A stretch of 50,062 nucleotides of DNA from Methanothermococcus sp. SCGC AD-155-E23 (GTDB taxonomy: Archaea; AGJL01; Methanococci; Methanococcales; Methanococcaceae). How positions within the stretch are numbered: the first letter of the stretch is position 1; every line of letters starts with the position of its first letter. Below the pieces are notes generated by a model. That model was given only the letters and a program-made list of their open reading frames with translations. It ran no database searches and had not been told where the DNA came from. The translations under genes and the position numbers were made by a program. The DNA lies in NCBI GenBank assembly GCA_019561615.1, contig JAHEQA010000017.1, forward strand, positions 23,849 to 73,910, given 5' to 3'. Below, piece after piece: positions 36,173 through 44,914 of this stretch.

Positions 36173-37048
36173 TTATCTATCTTTTAAGAGTCCCATATCC
36201 TCTAAGGCCTTTTTCAACTTTAGCCTGTTCTCCTGGGACATCTCACAAAGGGGAAGTCGCAACTCACCTGCAGGCATACCTAGCATATTCATGGCAGTTT
36301 TTATAGGTATGGGGTTGGTCTCCAGGGTCATAAGTTTCATAAGTCTGTAGAGTTTGTAGTGTATCTCCCTGGCCTTAAAGAAGTCACCCTCTAGGGCGTA
36401 GTTAACCATCTCAACAAACTCTCTAGGTAGGATATTGGAGAGGACACTTATTACCCCCTTCCCTCCCAGGGCCATTATTGGAAGGGTTAACTCGTCGTTC
36501 CCAGAGAGTACGTCTATATCACAGCTACTTATAATCTCAGATACACGGGAGAGATCAGGATTTGCCTCCTTTATAGCTACAATGTTGCTACACTCCTCGT
36601 AGAGGAACTTTACAGTTTCAGGTGCAATGTCCACACCTGTCCTAGAGGGTATGTTGTAGAGGACTATAGGGAGATCTACACTTTCTGCAACCTTTAAGAA
36701 ATGTCTCTTTAGCCCCTCCTGGGTAGGTCTGTTGTAATAGGGGGCTACAAGAAGTAGGGCATCTGCCCCAACATCCCTGGCAGATCTGGAGAGCTCTATA
36801 GCCTCCCTTGTGGAGTTTGAACCTGTACCGGCAATAACCTCTACCCTTCCATCTACAAATTCAACGGTCTTTTCAACAACCTTGATATGTTCCTCGTAGG
36901 AGAGGGTTGGAGACTCACCTGTGGTACCCACTGTTACAATACCACTGACACCATTTTCTATTAAAAAGTCTATGTTCCTCTTTAACCCCTGGTAATCTAC
37001 GGCGTTATTTTTAAACGGGGTTACTATCGCAGGAAATACCCCCTCCAT
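36173..37048 (-). CDS. dapA: 4-hydroxy-tetrahydrodipicolinate synthase
   Basis: DapA condenses pyruvate with aspartate semialdehyde, the first committed step to lysine. The 291-residue product has the TIM-barrel marks: GTTGESPTLSYEEH near residue 43, YYNRPTQEGLKRHF with the catalytic Tyr near 132, YNIPSRTGVDIAPETV, and the Schiff-base Lys in IVAIKEANPD near 161. GGAGATGAT precedes the ATG. It follows rps17e by 22 bases, an arrangement I recall from other Methanococcales. Confidence 0.96.
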   Translation of the reverse strand: MEGVFPAIVTPFKNNAVDYQGLKRNIDFLIENGVSGIVTVGTTGESPTLSYEEHIKVVEKTVEFVDGRVEVIAGTGSNSTREAIELSRSARDVGADALLLVAPYYNRPTQEGLKRHFLKVAESVDLPIVLYNIPSRTGVDIAPETVKFLYEECSNIVAIKEANPDLSRVSEIISSCDIDVLSGNDELTLPIMALGGKGVISVLSNILPREFVEMVNYALEGDFFKAREIHYKLYRLMKLMTLETNPIPIKTAMNMLGMPAGELRLPLCEMSQENRLKLKKALEDMGLLKDR

Positions 37049-37070
37049 AAAAAATCATCTCCAGGGTCTA

Positions 37071-37262
37071 TTATTTTTTCAACTTTTTTATCTTGGAGGT
37101 GATATACCCTGCAATCCTGTTTCTCAACCTCTTAGTGGATATGAGGGCTACCTCCTCGACGATCTTTTTATTTGTATCGAAGTCTGTTGTAAACCTATCT
37201 CCAAACTTCTCTATAAGCTCGTTACCAGCCCTCTTTATAAAGGCCTGTCTAACTCTCCCCAA
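37071..37262 (-). CDS. rps17e: 30S ribosomal protein eS17
   Basis: eS17 is an archaeal/eukaryotic small-subunit protein. From the TTG at 37262 the product is 63 residues, starting M-GRVRQAFIKRAGNELIEKF and ending RNRIAGYITSKIKKLKK. A longer reading from 37298 would add 12 residues not seen in the family; AGGTGA lies four bases before the TTG, so the short form is chosen. It heads the rps17e-dapA-gatC-like group on the minus strand. The upstream gap to hisH contains an AT-rich stretch suitable for a promoter. Confidence 0.92.
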   Translation of the reverse strand: MGRVRQAFIKRAGNELIEKFGDRFTTDFDTNKKIVEEVALISTKRLRNRIAGYITSKIKKLKK

Positions 37263-37336
37263 TCTATCACCTACCCCTATTTTTCCAGAATGGGACAAAT
37301 TAGTTATAGCCTTATTATTTAAATATTTTTTTGTTG

Positions 37337-37957
37337 TCAGATCAACTCCAGGAAGTTCTCTATCAACTTTAAACCTATTTTACTACTTTTCTCTGGGTGG
37401 AACTGGGTTCCATATATGTTATCCCTCTGGATAACACAGGGAAACCTATAACCGTACTCAGAAACACCTACTACAACACTGTCATCCAGGGGTTTTACAT
37501 GGTAGGAGTGTACAAAGTAGAAGTACTGCTTGTTCCCAACACCCTCAAATAGAGGAGTATCCCTTAACAACTCTACGTTATTCCAACCCATATGGGGTAT
37601 CTTATCCACACCTCTAAATCTTATAACCTTACCCTCTACTACACCTAAACCCTCTAGGTCTCCTCCCTCCTCACTACTCTCCATAAGTAGATGCATACCT
37701 AGACATATACCTAGGAAGGGTACCTTATTCTCAATACTTTCAAGTAGGGCCTCCCTCAGTGAGATCCCATAGTATCTTCTAGATAGATTTACTACGGCAC
37801 TTTTGAAGTTTCCAACACCTGGGAATACAATCTTATCTCCACTTAGTATCTCCTCAGGATCCCTGGAGATTTTAACATTCTCCCTTCCAGCGTATATCTC
37901 AAGAGCCTTTACAATGCTTCTTAGATTACCTGCGTTGTAATCCACTACCACTATCAC
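37337..37957 (-). CDS. hisH: Imidazole glycerol phosphate synthase glutaminase subunit
   Basis: HisH releases ammonia from glutamine for HisF in histidine synthesis. The 206-residue product has VVVDYNAGNLRSIVKAL, the oxyanion loop FPGVGNFKSAV, the nucleophile Cys in FLGICLGMHLLMESS near residue 84, and the His/Glu pair in GTQFHPEKSSKIGLKLI near 184. It starts with GTG inside the 3' end of tbp (32-base overlap), so it is translated from the tbp transcript or coupled to it. hisF is not in the window. Confidence 0.95.
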   Translation of the reverse strand: MIVVVDYNAGNLRSIVKALEIYAGRENVKISRDPEEILSGDKIVFPGVGNFKSAVVNLSRRYYGISLREALLESIENKVPFLGICLGMHLLMESSEEGGDLEGLGVVEGKVIRFRGVDKIPHMGWNNVELLRDTPLFEGVGNKQYFYFVHSYHVKPLDDSVVVGVSEYGYRFPCVIQRDNIYGTQFHPEKSSKIGLKLIENFLELI

Positions 37958-38498
37958 ATCTAATCTCTTCTATCTCCTTTAACATCTTCAGGACATTCTC
38001 TAGGGCTCTGTAGGCGTCCTCCTCCCTCTTCAAACCTGTAATGACGATCTTCCCACTTCCAAATATAAGTACTACAACCTTGGGATCCTTCATCCTGTAG
38101 ACTAGACCTGGAAATTGCTCAGGTTCATACTCAGCTCCATCTAGGGTGGATATCTTGTCCAAGTTAGGTTCAATACCTAACTCAGCTGTGGCAACCATAT
38201 TCTGTACCTTAATCTCTGGATTCTCATCAATGTCGAAACCTGCCTCCTTCAACTGTTTTATAACCTTTTTTATAGCAACCTCAGCCTCCTCCTTACTTTT
38301 AGCCCCTGTACAGTTTAACTTCCCACTTCTGAATATCAACAGTGCTACCCTAGGTTCCTTTAACCTACATACTAGACCTGGAAATTGCTCAGGTTCATAC
38401 TCAGCATTCTCTAGCACATCTGCAACACGTTCCAGGTCTATGTCATCCCCTATCTTGGTGGACACTACAACGTTTACAATGTTTATCTTAGGTTTCAC
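37926..38498 (-). CDS. tbp: TATA-box-binding protein
   Basis: TBP binds the archaeal TATA box and recruits TFB. The 190-residue product is the saddle-forming tandem repeat: the first half has EYEPEQFPGLVCRLKEPRVA and FRSGKLNCTGAKS, the second EYEPEQFPGLVYRMKDPKVV and FGSGKIVITGLKRE. The start is GTG at 38498, four bases after AGGTGG. The last ten residues (CDSGSGLQRR) are unlike usual archaeal TBP ends and come from DNA shared with the hisH start, which suggests loss of the original stop. The two halves share a 35-base identical DNA segment. Confidence 0.96.
   Translation of the reverse strand: MKPKINIVNVVVSTKIGDDIDLERVADVLENAEYEPEQFPGLVCRLKEPRVALLIFRSGKLNCTGAKSKEEAEVAIKKVIKQLKEAGFDIDENPEIKVQNMVATAELGIEPNLDKISTLDGAEYEPEQFPGLVYRMKDPKVVVLIFGSGKIVITGLKREEDAYRALENVLKMLKEIEEIRCDSGSGLQRR
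38101..38135. repeat. 35-base direct repeat inside tbp
   Basis: Positions 38101-38135 are identical to 38371-38405. Both encode the AEYEPEQFPGLV segment of the two TBP half-repeats. The halves differ at many codons outside this stretch, so exact identity including silent positions points to recent conversion between the halves. Confidence 0.9.
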
Positions 38499-38524
38499 AA
38501 TTCCACCTGAGACAAAATTTTTAG

Positions 38525-38538
38525 TATATATATAAAAA
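38525..38538 (-). promoter_or_regulatory. TATA box for tbp
   Basis: On the minus strand CTCTTTTTATATATATACT lies about 30-40 bases before the tbp GTG. It is one of the most perfect TATA elements in the window, which fits reports that tbp promoters can be bound by their own product; autoregulation here is not shown. Confidence 0.65.
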
Positions 38539-38614
38539 GAGCACGATATATTTATATTATTTTTTGTGGTATATTTGGATATATGGATATAACAGGTGAT
38601 AAAAAATAGAGGTT

Positions 38615-38932
38615 TTACATGAAGAGGGCTCCAAGCCCTGCAGCTGCTGCCATTGCAGCGTCCTCCTTCTTCTCCTCTTCCTTCTTCTTCTCCTCTTTCT
38701 TCTCTTCCTTCTTCTCTTCAGCCTCAGGTGCTGGAGCAGGTGCAGCAACAGGTGCTACAGTAGCCTTCTCAAGTACTTCGTCGATGTCTATACCCTCCAA
38801 CGCTGTTACTAGGGCCTTGACCCTTGCTTCATCTACCTCTACTCCTGCTGCAGAGAGTATGGACTTTATACCATCCTCTGTGATCTCCTTACCTACTGAG
38901 TGAAGTATCAGGGCAGCGTATATGTATTCCAT
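38615..38932 (-). CDS. rpl12: 50S ribosomal protein P1 (archaeal L12)
   Basis: P1 is the flexible stalk protein that recruits translation factors. The 105-residue product starts [20 protein letters not shown], has the dimerisation helices to about residue 60, an Ala/Pro hinge, a Lys/Glu-rich linker, and the factor-binding tail GLGALFM. It is last in the L1-P0-P1 operon, 64 bases after P0. T-rich DNA follows the stop (CTATTTTTTATC on the minus strand), a likely terminator. Confidence 0.96.
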   Translation of the reverse strand: MEYIYAALILHSVGKEITEDGIKSILSAAGVEVDEARVKALVTALEGIDIDEVLEKATVAPVAAPAPAPEAEEKKEEKKEEKKKEEEKKEDAAMAAAAGLGALFM

Positions 38933-38996
38933 CTTTATACACCTCCAAAGATTTGTTCTCTATTTACACCAGTTTTTTTCTATATAATGTTTTCTA

Positions 38997-40013
38997 TTAG
39001 AAGAGTAGGCCTAAACCTACTGCAGCTGGCATTTCTTCATCCTTCTTCTCCTCTTCCTTTTTCTCCTCCTCTTTCTTCTCCTCTTCTACCTTCTGGGTAG
39101 TTGAGGTTGAGGAGATTAACTCCTTTAACTCCTCATCTAGGGCATCTTCACTAAGTACTGATGCAAGGGCGAGCATATGGGAGTAGGCCCTGGCAAGTAT
39201 ATCTCCAATGGTCTCCTTTGTTGGGTATGCACTTTCGATGGACAGGGTTCTAGCGTTGTTAAAGGCCCTCTGGAGTATGGTTCCAATGGTCTCTGGGGTT
39301 GGAATAACTGCCTCAACTGAGAGGGTAAAGGCATTCATATAGGCCTTCTGGATATCCTCGATGATCTTCTCCTCATCAATCTTCAGTACATCAGGTGTGT
39401 ATATAACCCCATCCTCATAGGCTGCCAGGAGGTCTATACCTACCTTAACTGGCTTTACACCTAGGGTGGCTAGAACCACTGCAACTTTATGGGGTACTAC
39501 CTCTCCAGCCTTAACTACTACTGTATCCTCCTTTATTACTATCTTACCCTTTTCAATAGCTGCTGGTATTCCCACACTTTTCAACTCCCCCAGGAACGGC
39601 CCTGGAGGCATCCCTGTAGAACCCTTCTCTACAACTATATCACAGGGGGCGATAGCACCTCCCCTTATAGGTGCAGGGGTCTTACTCTCCTCCAGGGTCT
39701 TGTAGAGTTTAAAGGGGTTCATATCTGTAACTATGATGGCAGCCCCCCTCTCTATATAGTCAGCCAGCTTGGCAAACTCTGGATTGTTGGTCTCCTTTGC
39801 AACCTCCTTAATAGCCCTCTCTATAAGGGTGTTCCTGGACATCCTAAGTATCATCTTCCCTCTTATCTTGTCCCTGATCTCCTGGAGTTGCCTGGCAGGT
39901 ACATCCATAAGATCTGCCAGGGCCACAACCTTACCCTCTTTAAGTAATTTTTTTAACCTGTTTACCTCCTCTATCTTCCAAGGGGCAACATGTTTAGCTC
40001 CCACTGCAGACAT
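38997..40013 (-). CDS. rplP0: 50S ribosomal protein P0 (uL10)
   Basis: P0 anchors the P1 dimers to 23S rRNA. The 338-residue product has the rRNA-binding domain ([36 protein letters not shown]), the archaeal insertion with [20 protein letters not shown], and helices carrying P1-binding sites around residues 215-300. The acidic-basic tail ends in [10 protein letters not shown], the same factor-binding end as P1. It begins 10 bases after the L1 stop. Confidence 0.96.
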   Translation of the reverse strand: MSAVGAKHVAPWKIEEVNRLKKLLKEGKVVALADLMDVPARQLQEIRDKIRGKMILRMSRNTLIERAIKEVAKETNNPEFAKLADYIERGAAIIVTDMNPFKLYKTLEESKTPAPIRGGAIAPCDIVVEKGSTGMPPGPFLGELKSVGIPAAIEKGKIVIKEDTVVVKAGEVVPHKVAVVLATLGVKPVKVGIDLLAAYEDGVIYTPDVLKIDEEKIIEDIQKAYMNAFTLSVEAVIPTPETIGTILQRAFNNARTLSIESAYPTKETIGDILARAYSHMLALASVLSEDALDEELKELISSTSTTQKVEEEKKEEEKKEEEKKDEEMPAAVGLGLLF

Positions 40014-40023
40014 TTCTATCCCC

Positions 40024-40665
40024 CTATTTTTCTATTGGGACCGCCGGCCCCATGGTTAATTTAACGTAGGCACTTTTAACGTGATAGAGCCCCTTCTCGT
40101 ACTTCTTAGGTAGTACACTTAAAACCGCCTCTATGTTATCGGCTAACTCCTCATCACTCATCTTTTCATTACCTACCAGGGTCTTGAAGAAGGGCTTATC
40201 CCTGGTGTTTATAACTACAGTCTTTTTAAGTTTCTCTACCAGGGGCTTTAAATTGGCAGTTGGTGGTACAGGTTGAGGCATCTTCCCCCTTGGTCCCAGG
40301 ATAGGACCTAGTAACCTACCTACAAGGGGCATCATATCTGCCTGGGCTATGAAGAAGTCGTGCTCATTGGCTATCTTCTTTGCAAGTTTTTTATCCCTTC
40401 CCAGCCTCTCTAAATCCTCCTCTCTTATTACTGTGAGGCCCAGCTCCTCGGCCTGTGCAGCTAGGTCACCCTTGGCTATAACTGCTATCTTTGCCTCCTT
40501 ACCTCTTCCATGGGGTAGTACAACCTGTTCCTTCAACCTGTTCTCTGGCTTTGTAAGGTCCAACTCCTTCAAATTTACTATTAGCTCTACAGACTGTGTG
40601 AAGTTACGTGGCTTGGCACGGGCACGGGCCTCCTTCACTGCCTTCAATATCTTTTCTCTGTCCAT
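40024..40665 (-). CDS. rpl1: 50S ribosomal protein uL1
   Basis: uL1 binds the E-site stalk of 23S rRNA and represses its own operon. The 213-residue product has the family stretches [40 protein letters not shown] and [21 protein letters not shown] strong ribosome site (GAGGAGGAGG) lies before the ATG. The 5' coding part carries the L1 operator described separately. P0 and P1 follow on the same transcript. Length and motifs are normal. Confidence 0.97.
   Translation of the reverse strand: MDREKILKAVKEARARAKPRNFTQSVELIVNLKELDLTKPENRLKEQVVLPHGRGKEAKIAVIAKGDLAAQAEELGLTVIREEDLERLGRDKKLAKKIANEHDFFIAQADMMPLVGRLLGPILGPRGKMPQPVPPTANLKPLVEKLKKTVVINTRDKPFFKTLVGNEKMSDEELADNIEAVLSVLPKKYEKGLYHVKSAYVKLTMGPAVPIEK
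40598..40638 (-). promoter_or_regulatory. L1 autoregulatory binding site in the rpl1 mRNA
   Basis: Starting 27 bases downstream of the rpl1 ATG the mRNA reads GUGAAGGAGGC, later AAGCC, and closes with CUUCAC. The ends pair and the internal GGAGGC and AAGCC segments imitate the L1 site on 23S rRNA. This matches in sequence and place the operator known for the Methanococcus vannielii L1 operon, about 30 bases into the gene. Binding of L1 there would block translation of L1 and, by coupling, of P0 and P1. Confidence 0.88.
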
Positions 40666-40780
40666 ATTATAGCCTCCTCCTCTAGATAACTACTTTTAAA
40701 ATAGTAGGTATAAAAAAATGAAGTGTTTAAAAATACTTTAAAAGGATAAAATTAAAGCAAACCTACTATTTGCCAACTAT

Positions 40781-40788
40781 TATATAAA
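40781..40788 (-). promoter_or_regulatory. TATA box for the L1 operon
   Basis: On the minus strand CTTTATATAATAG lies about 120 bases before the rpl1 ATG, giving a leader near 90 bases. A second TTTTTTTATACC lies about 40 bases before the ATG and could also serve. The distal one has the better purine-rich upstream context. Confidence 0.5.
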
Positions 40789-40795
40789 GATTACG

Positions 40796-41209
40796 CTAAT
40801 CATGGAGGTAGAGCACCTCGCCCCTGTAGTTGATCAACTTTAAACCCTCCACTGGAAACTCACCTGAGAGGGGTCTTACTATCAGGGGTACCCTGTATTC
40901 CCTGGAGAGTCTTAGAAGTTGATACTGGAGATCCCTTGGAGGTCTTATGGAGTAAAGGAGATCGGCGTACCTGTATATTTTTAACCTGGGGTTGAAGATA
41001 TCATCTAACTGTCCCTTGAGACCCTCCCTCCTCGCCCTCTCTACAACATCCCTCTTAACATCTATAACTGTAACATCTAGGCCATGGTCTCTGAGGGTCT
41101 TTGCCACCTTGAGGTAGTGTCCTACCCCCACCTCCACCACATGGGTATTTTCAAGATGGCCCTTTCTATCTTTGATGTACTCCAGGATGTATTTGGAGAT
41201 GTGTTCCAT
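40796..41209 (-). CDS. UPF0146 family protein
   Basis: The 137-residue product has VVEVGVGHYLKVAKTLRDHG followed by LDVTVIDVKRDVVERARREG, the motif I and II pattern of a minimal SAM-methyltransferase-like fold, and YADLLYSIRPPRDLQYQLL. This is the archaeal UPF0146 family, function unknown. It starts one base after the last ferredoxin gene of the Eha cluster, so it is probably on that transcript. Whether it methylates anything is not known. Confidence 0.82.
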   Translation of the reverse strand: MEHISKYILEYIKDRKGHLENTHVVEVGVGHYLKVAKTLRDHGLDVTVIDVKRDVVERARREGLKGQLDDIFNPRLKIYRYADLLYSIRPPRDLQYQLLRLSREYRVPLIVRPLSGEFPVEGLKLINYRGEVLYLHD

Positions 41210-41210
41210 A

Positions 41211-41720
41211 CTACTCTACCTCAAAATCTATAGCACCACAGGGACAGAGATATCCACAGTAACCACAGAGGGTGCACCTCTCCATGTCAAATTTAATTCC
41301 CTCCTCCTCCACATAAATAGCTCCAAAGGGACAGTTCTTCTTACATACCAGGCACATTATACATCTCTTCCTGTTATACAGGAGTTTTTTATTTCTCCTC
41401 ACCCTGTATACAATAAGGTAGTTCTTTACAACCTTCCCAAGGAGGTGGATGATCTCCACTGCATGGAGGGGGCAGGCCTCCACACACTGACCACAGTAGA
41501 CACATCTGTCAACGTCTATCTCTGGATAGGGGGTGGTAGAGTCAATAACCCCCAAGGGACAGGCCTCCACACATAGTCCACAGGATACACATCTCTCAGG
41601 ATCTATCACTATACTCTTTCTTACCACTTTATCCTCTAAACTTACCTCTACAGAGTCCCCCTCAAAGTACTTATTAATAATATCCTTCAGGGGTAGCATC
41701 TCAAAGGGCATTGGAATCAT
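41211..41720 (-). CDS. Eha-associated 4x[4Fe-4S] ferredoxin (EhaP/EhaQ-type)
   Basis: The 169-residue product contains four cluster motifs: CVSCGLCVEACP, CVYCGQCVEACP, CIMCLVCKKNCP and CTLCGYCGYLCP. It has no membrane segment. In the Eha complex such polyferredoxins carry electrons between the hydrogenase module and soluble ferredoxin. Its start overlaps the end of the larger polyferredoxin gene by 20 bases. I cannot decide between the P and Q labels, because cluster counts differ from those I recall in Methanothermobacter. Confidence 0.8.
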   Translation of the reverse strand: MIPMPFEMLPLKDIINKYFEGDSVEVSLEDKVVRKSIVIDPERCVSCGLCVEACPLGVIDSTTPYPEIDVDRCVYCGQCVEACPLHAVEIIHLLGKVVKNYLIVYRVRRNKKLLYNRKRCIMCLVCKKNCPFGAIYVEEEGIKFDMERCTLCGYCGYLCPCGAIDFEVE

Positions 41721-42891
41721 CCTTTTTCATTTTTTCATCTACTATTCTCTTAAGAGCCTCTTCTACCTTCCCCTGGGCAAACTCCAAGAGATCACTTTTC
41801 AACTGGACATACTTTCTGGAGATCTCGTCTAAGTCCTTACTAACCATAGACTCGAAGTAATCCCTAACCTTCCTAAGTCTGTAGAGTTTCAGGGAGCTCT
41901 CTGTATCGGTGAGGGATATGGCTTCAACTGGACACTCCCTGTAGCACACCCCACATCTAACACACCTCTCAGGATTTATATAGGGCAACCTTGTATCCCA
42001 GGAGATATCTATTGCCCCTACACTACATACCCTGTAACATATCCTACAACCTATACACCTGTCCTCCTCTATGATGTAACACCTATCCTTTATCTTGGAT
42101 ACCCTTGAGACCTCCCCTATCCTCATTGCACCTGTGGGGCAGACCTCTATACACCTGCCACACCTTGTACATTCCACAACCTTATAGTCCTTCAAGTCTA
42201 TCTCTCCTGGACATACGTCTACACAGTTCCCACACCTTATACATAGACTTATTACAATCCTTGGAACCTCTGGAATCACCTCACCTCTCTCCTCCTCCTT
42301 AACCATCCTCTTAAACTTTATCTCGAAACATCTGTTGAACTTCTCCTTCAGTACTTCCTCGTCGTAGATCCTTATGGCGTCTAGTACAGGGCACGCCTCT
42401 ACACATCTCTCACATCCTATACATCTGTTTACATCTATCCTGTAACTATCTCCATCGTAGTCAATGGCGTCCACTGGGCAGACACCTTTACAGGAGCCAC
42501 AGTTTACACATAACTCCTGGTCTATTACGAAGTACCTGTACTTGGGGACGTTCCAGGGGAGGCTTAAGGTCTCCTCCCTTAAGTTTCCAATCTCCAGTAC
42601 CTTAGTTGGACAGGACTCTACACAGTTCCCACAACCTATACAGGCTCCAACATCTATCCTAGGTAGTTTCTTGTTGTGATCTTGGAAGTACACCATCTCT
42701 ATGGCAGAGGAGGGGCAGGAGCCCTCACAGGCTCCACAGCTTATACATCTCTCTGGGTACTCCACAACAGGGGGGATCTTCCTGAACCTCTTTGGAGGTA
42801 TGGTATACTCCCTATCTGTCTTTGCCCAGAGGAACCTTTTGATAAACCTCTTCTTTGTAAGTATGTAGAGGTACCACAGTGTGGAGGCCAT
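41701..42891 (-). CDS. Eha-associated 8x[4Fe-4S] polyferredoxin (EhaP/EhaQ-type)
   Basis: The 396-residue product has eight motifs of the C-x2-C-x2-C-x3-C type, among them CISCGACEGSCP, CIGCGNCVESCP, CVNCGSCKGVCP, CIGCERCVEACP, CIRCGNCVDVCP, CTRCGRCIEVCP, CIGCRICYRVCS and CVRCGVCYRECP. The seventh ends in Ser where Pro is usual. A short hydrophobic N-terminus (STLWYLYILTKK) may contact the membrane part. It lies directly after the hydrogenase large subunit gene and serves as an electron wire of the complex. Confidence 0.85.
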   Translation of the reverse strand: MASTLWYLYILTKKRFIKRFLWAKTDREYTIPPKRFRKIPPVVEYPERCISCGACEGSCPSSAIEMVYFQDHNKKLPRIDVGACIGCGNCVESCPTKVLEIGNLREETLSLPWNVPKYRYFVIDQELCVNCGSCKGVCPVDAIDYDGDSYRIDVNRCIGCERCVEACPVLDAIRIYDEEVLKEKFNRCFEIKFKRMVKEEERGEVIPEVPRIVISLCIRCGNCVDVCPGEIDLKDYKVVECTRCGRCIEVCPTGAMRIGEVSRVSKIKDRCYIIEEDRCIGCRICYRVCSVGAIDISWDTRLPYINPERCVRCGVCYRECPVEAISLTDTESSLKLYRLRKVRDYFESMVSKDLDEISRKYVQLKSDLLEFAQGKVEEALKRIVDEKMKKDDSNAL

Positions 42892-42902
42892 AATTTCACA
42901 TC

Positions 42903-44030
42903 CTATTTGAAGTAGGGTTTTACCTCTCCAGTCCTCCTGTCCAGTAACACTATACTCCTCTCTGTACAGGAGACACAGGGGTCTATGGAGACATAGGTTG
43001 CAACAGCATCTGAGACTGTTGGACAGGTTTTCAACATGTACTTATAGGCTGAGAGGTTCATCACTGTGGGAGACCTGATAAGTATCCTCTTTATTATGCC
43101 ACCATCTGTTATGGAGATCTTGTAGGTAACCTCCCCCCTGTGGGCCTCGTTTCTCCACTCCCCAGCTCCACCCTTTATATCTACCTTCTTCCTCACCATT
43201 CCACCACTCTCCTCGTAGAGTTCAAGTGCCCTCCTCAACAACTCAATACTTGTAAATATCTCCTTCAACCTCACTAAACTCCTGGCGTAGTTGTCCCCCT
43301 CCTCAGTCCATACAGGTTTAAAGTCTAACTCTTTATAGGTGGGATGTCTAAGTCTCCAGTCACTCTCAGGTAGTGCAGAGGCCCTGGCCACAGGTCCAAC
43401 AGCCCTGGTCTTCATTATCTCCCTGTATCCAATAACACCTATACCCTTACTCCTTAAACTTATTAGGGGCCCCTTTTTGAAGATCTCCATTATATCTTTC
43501 ACATCTTCCTCCAGGGAATCCAGGGTACTGTAGATGCTCTCCAACATCTCCCTGTTTATATCCTGTCTAACTCCACCAACTACGTTATAGCCCATGTTTA
43601 TCCTGTTCCCCGTGATAGTCTCCAGGAGGTCCATCACCCTCTCCCTTATATTTAAACACCAGATACCAAGGGTCTCATGTTCAATGGCCATCCCATACAT
43701 GGAGACAGCCAGTAGGTGACTTTGTAGCCTTTCAAGCTCTGTAACTATGACTCTTAGATATCTAGCCTTATCTGGCACCTCTATATCTGATATTTTCTCG
43801 ATACACTCTACAAATGTCTGGGTATGGATGTAGGAGCAGATGCCACATACCCTCTCAGCCAGGTGAACCCCCTTTAGATAGTGCTTCCCCTCCATTATCC
43901 TCTCGATACCTCTATGTACATAACCCATCTCTATCTCTGCCCCAAGTACCACCTCCCCCTCCACAATGAGCTTTATACGAATAGGCTCTTTAAAGATAGG
44001 ATTTATAGGTCCTATAGGTATTACGTTCAT
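42903..44030 (-). CDS. ehaO: Energy-converting hydrogenase A, large (Ni) subunit
   Basis: EhaO is the catalytic [NiFe] subunit facing the cytosol. The 375-residue product has both Ni-binding Cys pairs: [20 protein letters not shown] near residue 61-68 and [13 protein letters not shown] near 352. The N-terminus ([20 protein letters not shown]) resembles the 49-kDa subunit of complex I. There is no long C-terminal extension after the last Cys pair. It is preceded by the small subunit gene with a 17-base gap. GGGAT stands before the ATG. Confidence 0.95.
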   Translation of the reverse strand: MNVIPIGPINPIFKEPIRIKLIVEGEVVLGAEIEMGYVHRGIERIMEGKHYLKGVHLAERVCGICSYIHTQTFVECIEKISDIEVPDKARYLRVIVTELERLQSHLLAVSMYGMAIEHETLGIWCLNIRERVMDLLETITGNRINMGYNVVGGVRQDINREMLESIYSTLDSLEEDVKDIMEIFKKGPLISLRSKGIGVIGYREIMKTRAVGPVARASALPESDWRLRHPTYKELDFKPVWTEEGDNYARSLVRLKEIFTSIELLRRALELYEESGGMVRKKVDIKGGAGEWRNEAHRGEVTYKISITDGGIIKRILIRSPTVMNLSAYKYMLKTCPTVSDAVATYVSIDPCVSCTERSIVLLDRRTGEVKPYFK

Positions 44031-44047
44031 AATTATCCCAATTATAA

Positions 44048-44497
44048 TTATTGAGAGATCTCTTCTTTAATCACCTTCTCCCTCTCGGCAATAGATGTTG
44101 GAACTACCTTGAGTATGGCCTCTATTATCTGGGCTGGTCTTGGGGGACATCCAGGTATTACCCCATCCACTGGAATAATCCTATCCACTGGACCACATAC
44201 ATGTCCCTCTTTAAATATACCGCAGCTGAGGGCACAGGCTCCAACAGCTATGACTACCTTAGGTTCTGGGGTTTTCTCATACAACTCCTTCAATCTATCC
44301 TTCCAGGGGAGGGTGACAGGTCCAGTTACTATCAACAGGTCGGCCTCCCTTGGATTGTTATGGATGTATATACCGTACTGTTCAATGTCGTACCTGGAAG
44401 CTATCAAGGTTAGTATCTCTATGTCACATCCGTTACATCCCCCTGTATTTACCACACATGCATGTATGGACCTCTTTCTGAAAAACTCCTTGATCAT
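44048..44497 (-). CDS. ehaN: Energy-converting hydrogenase A, small subunit
   Basis: EhaN carries the proximal [4Fe-4S] cluster. The 149-residue product has [20 protein letters not shown] near residue 17, [20 protein letters not shown] near 85, and [20 protein letters not shown] near 112, the Cys set of the short hydrogenase small subunits related to NuoB. There is no signal peptide, so it stays in the cytosol. The start overlaps the ehaM stop as ATGA. Confidence 0.95.
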   Translation of the reverse strand: MIKEFFRKRSIHACVVNTGGCNGCDIEILTLIASRYDIEQYGIYIHNNPREADLLIVTGPVTLPWKDRLKELYEKTPEPKVVIAVGACALSCGIFKEGHVCGPVDRIIPVDGVIPGCPPRPAQIIEAILKVVPTSIAEREKVIKEEISQ

Positions 44498-44913
44498 ACT
44501 ACCTCCTGTTCCCTACTTTTTAGTAGTTTCAGGAGCAACTCCCTCCCCCTCTTTAAAGCCTCTTTGTAGGGGACGTTGTTTAGTAGCACATCCTCCACTA
44601 CCTTCTTCCTTATTAGGTCCCCCTCTTTCTTGGAGATTAACCTGTAGAAGTCACATATCCAGCACAGCCCTAGATCTATGTCCACCTTTCTACCTAGACA
44701 TGCCATCCTCGCCTGCTCGGCAAATGCATGACTCTCATAGAGGTCAGCGCCGTCGTACTCCCTTACAAACAACTCTACAACCTCCTCCAGGGAGAGCCCC
44801 AACACCTTTGCAATAGGTACAATAACCTCCTCCATGACATACCTGTTTTTAACAATGTTGTACTTCTGCCTCAGGATACTCTTATAGTATACCTTCTCCA
44901 TCTCTAGCTCCAT
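44494..44913 (-). CDS. ehaM: Energy-converting hydrogenase A subunit M
   Basis: The 139-residue soluble protein has the run VIVPIAKVLGLSLEEVVELF and the Cys pair DLGLCWICDFYRLISKKEG (with one more Cys at ARMACLG). EhaM is a conserved cytosolic subunit of unknown role; the three Cys could bind a metal. Assignment rests on its place just before the small subunit and on length. AGGTAGAT precedes the ATG. Confidence 0.82.
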   Translation of the reverse strand: MELEMEKVYYKSILRQKYNIVKNRYVMEEVIVPIAKVLGLSLEEVVELFVREYDGADLYESHAFAEQARMACLGRKVDIDLGLCWICDFYRLISKKEGDLIRKKVVEDVLLNNVPYKEALKRGRELLLKLLKSREQEVV

Positions 44914-44914
44914 A

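Noticed and set aside
38640-39100. Tandem repeats rich in CTTCTTCTC
   Set aside because: They encode the Lys/Glu-rich hinge segments of P1 and P0 and are ordinary low-complexity coding DNA.
44109-44816. Long plus-strand open frame opposite ehaN and ehaM
   Set aside because: It lies antisense to two well-supported genes, has low-complexity Ser/Pro/Leu composition, no ribosome site and no recognisable domain. The same applies to the plus-strand frames at 39489-39947 and 45620-46054.
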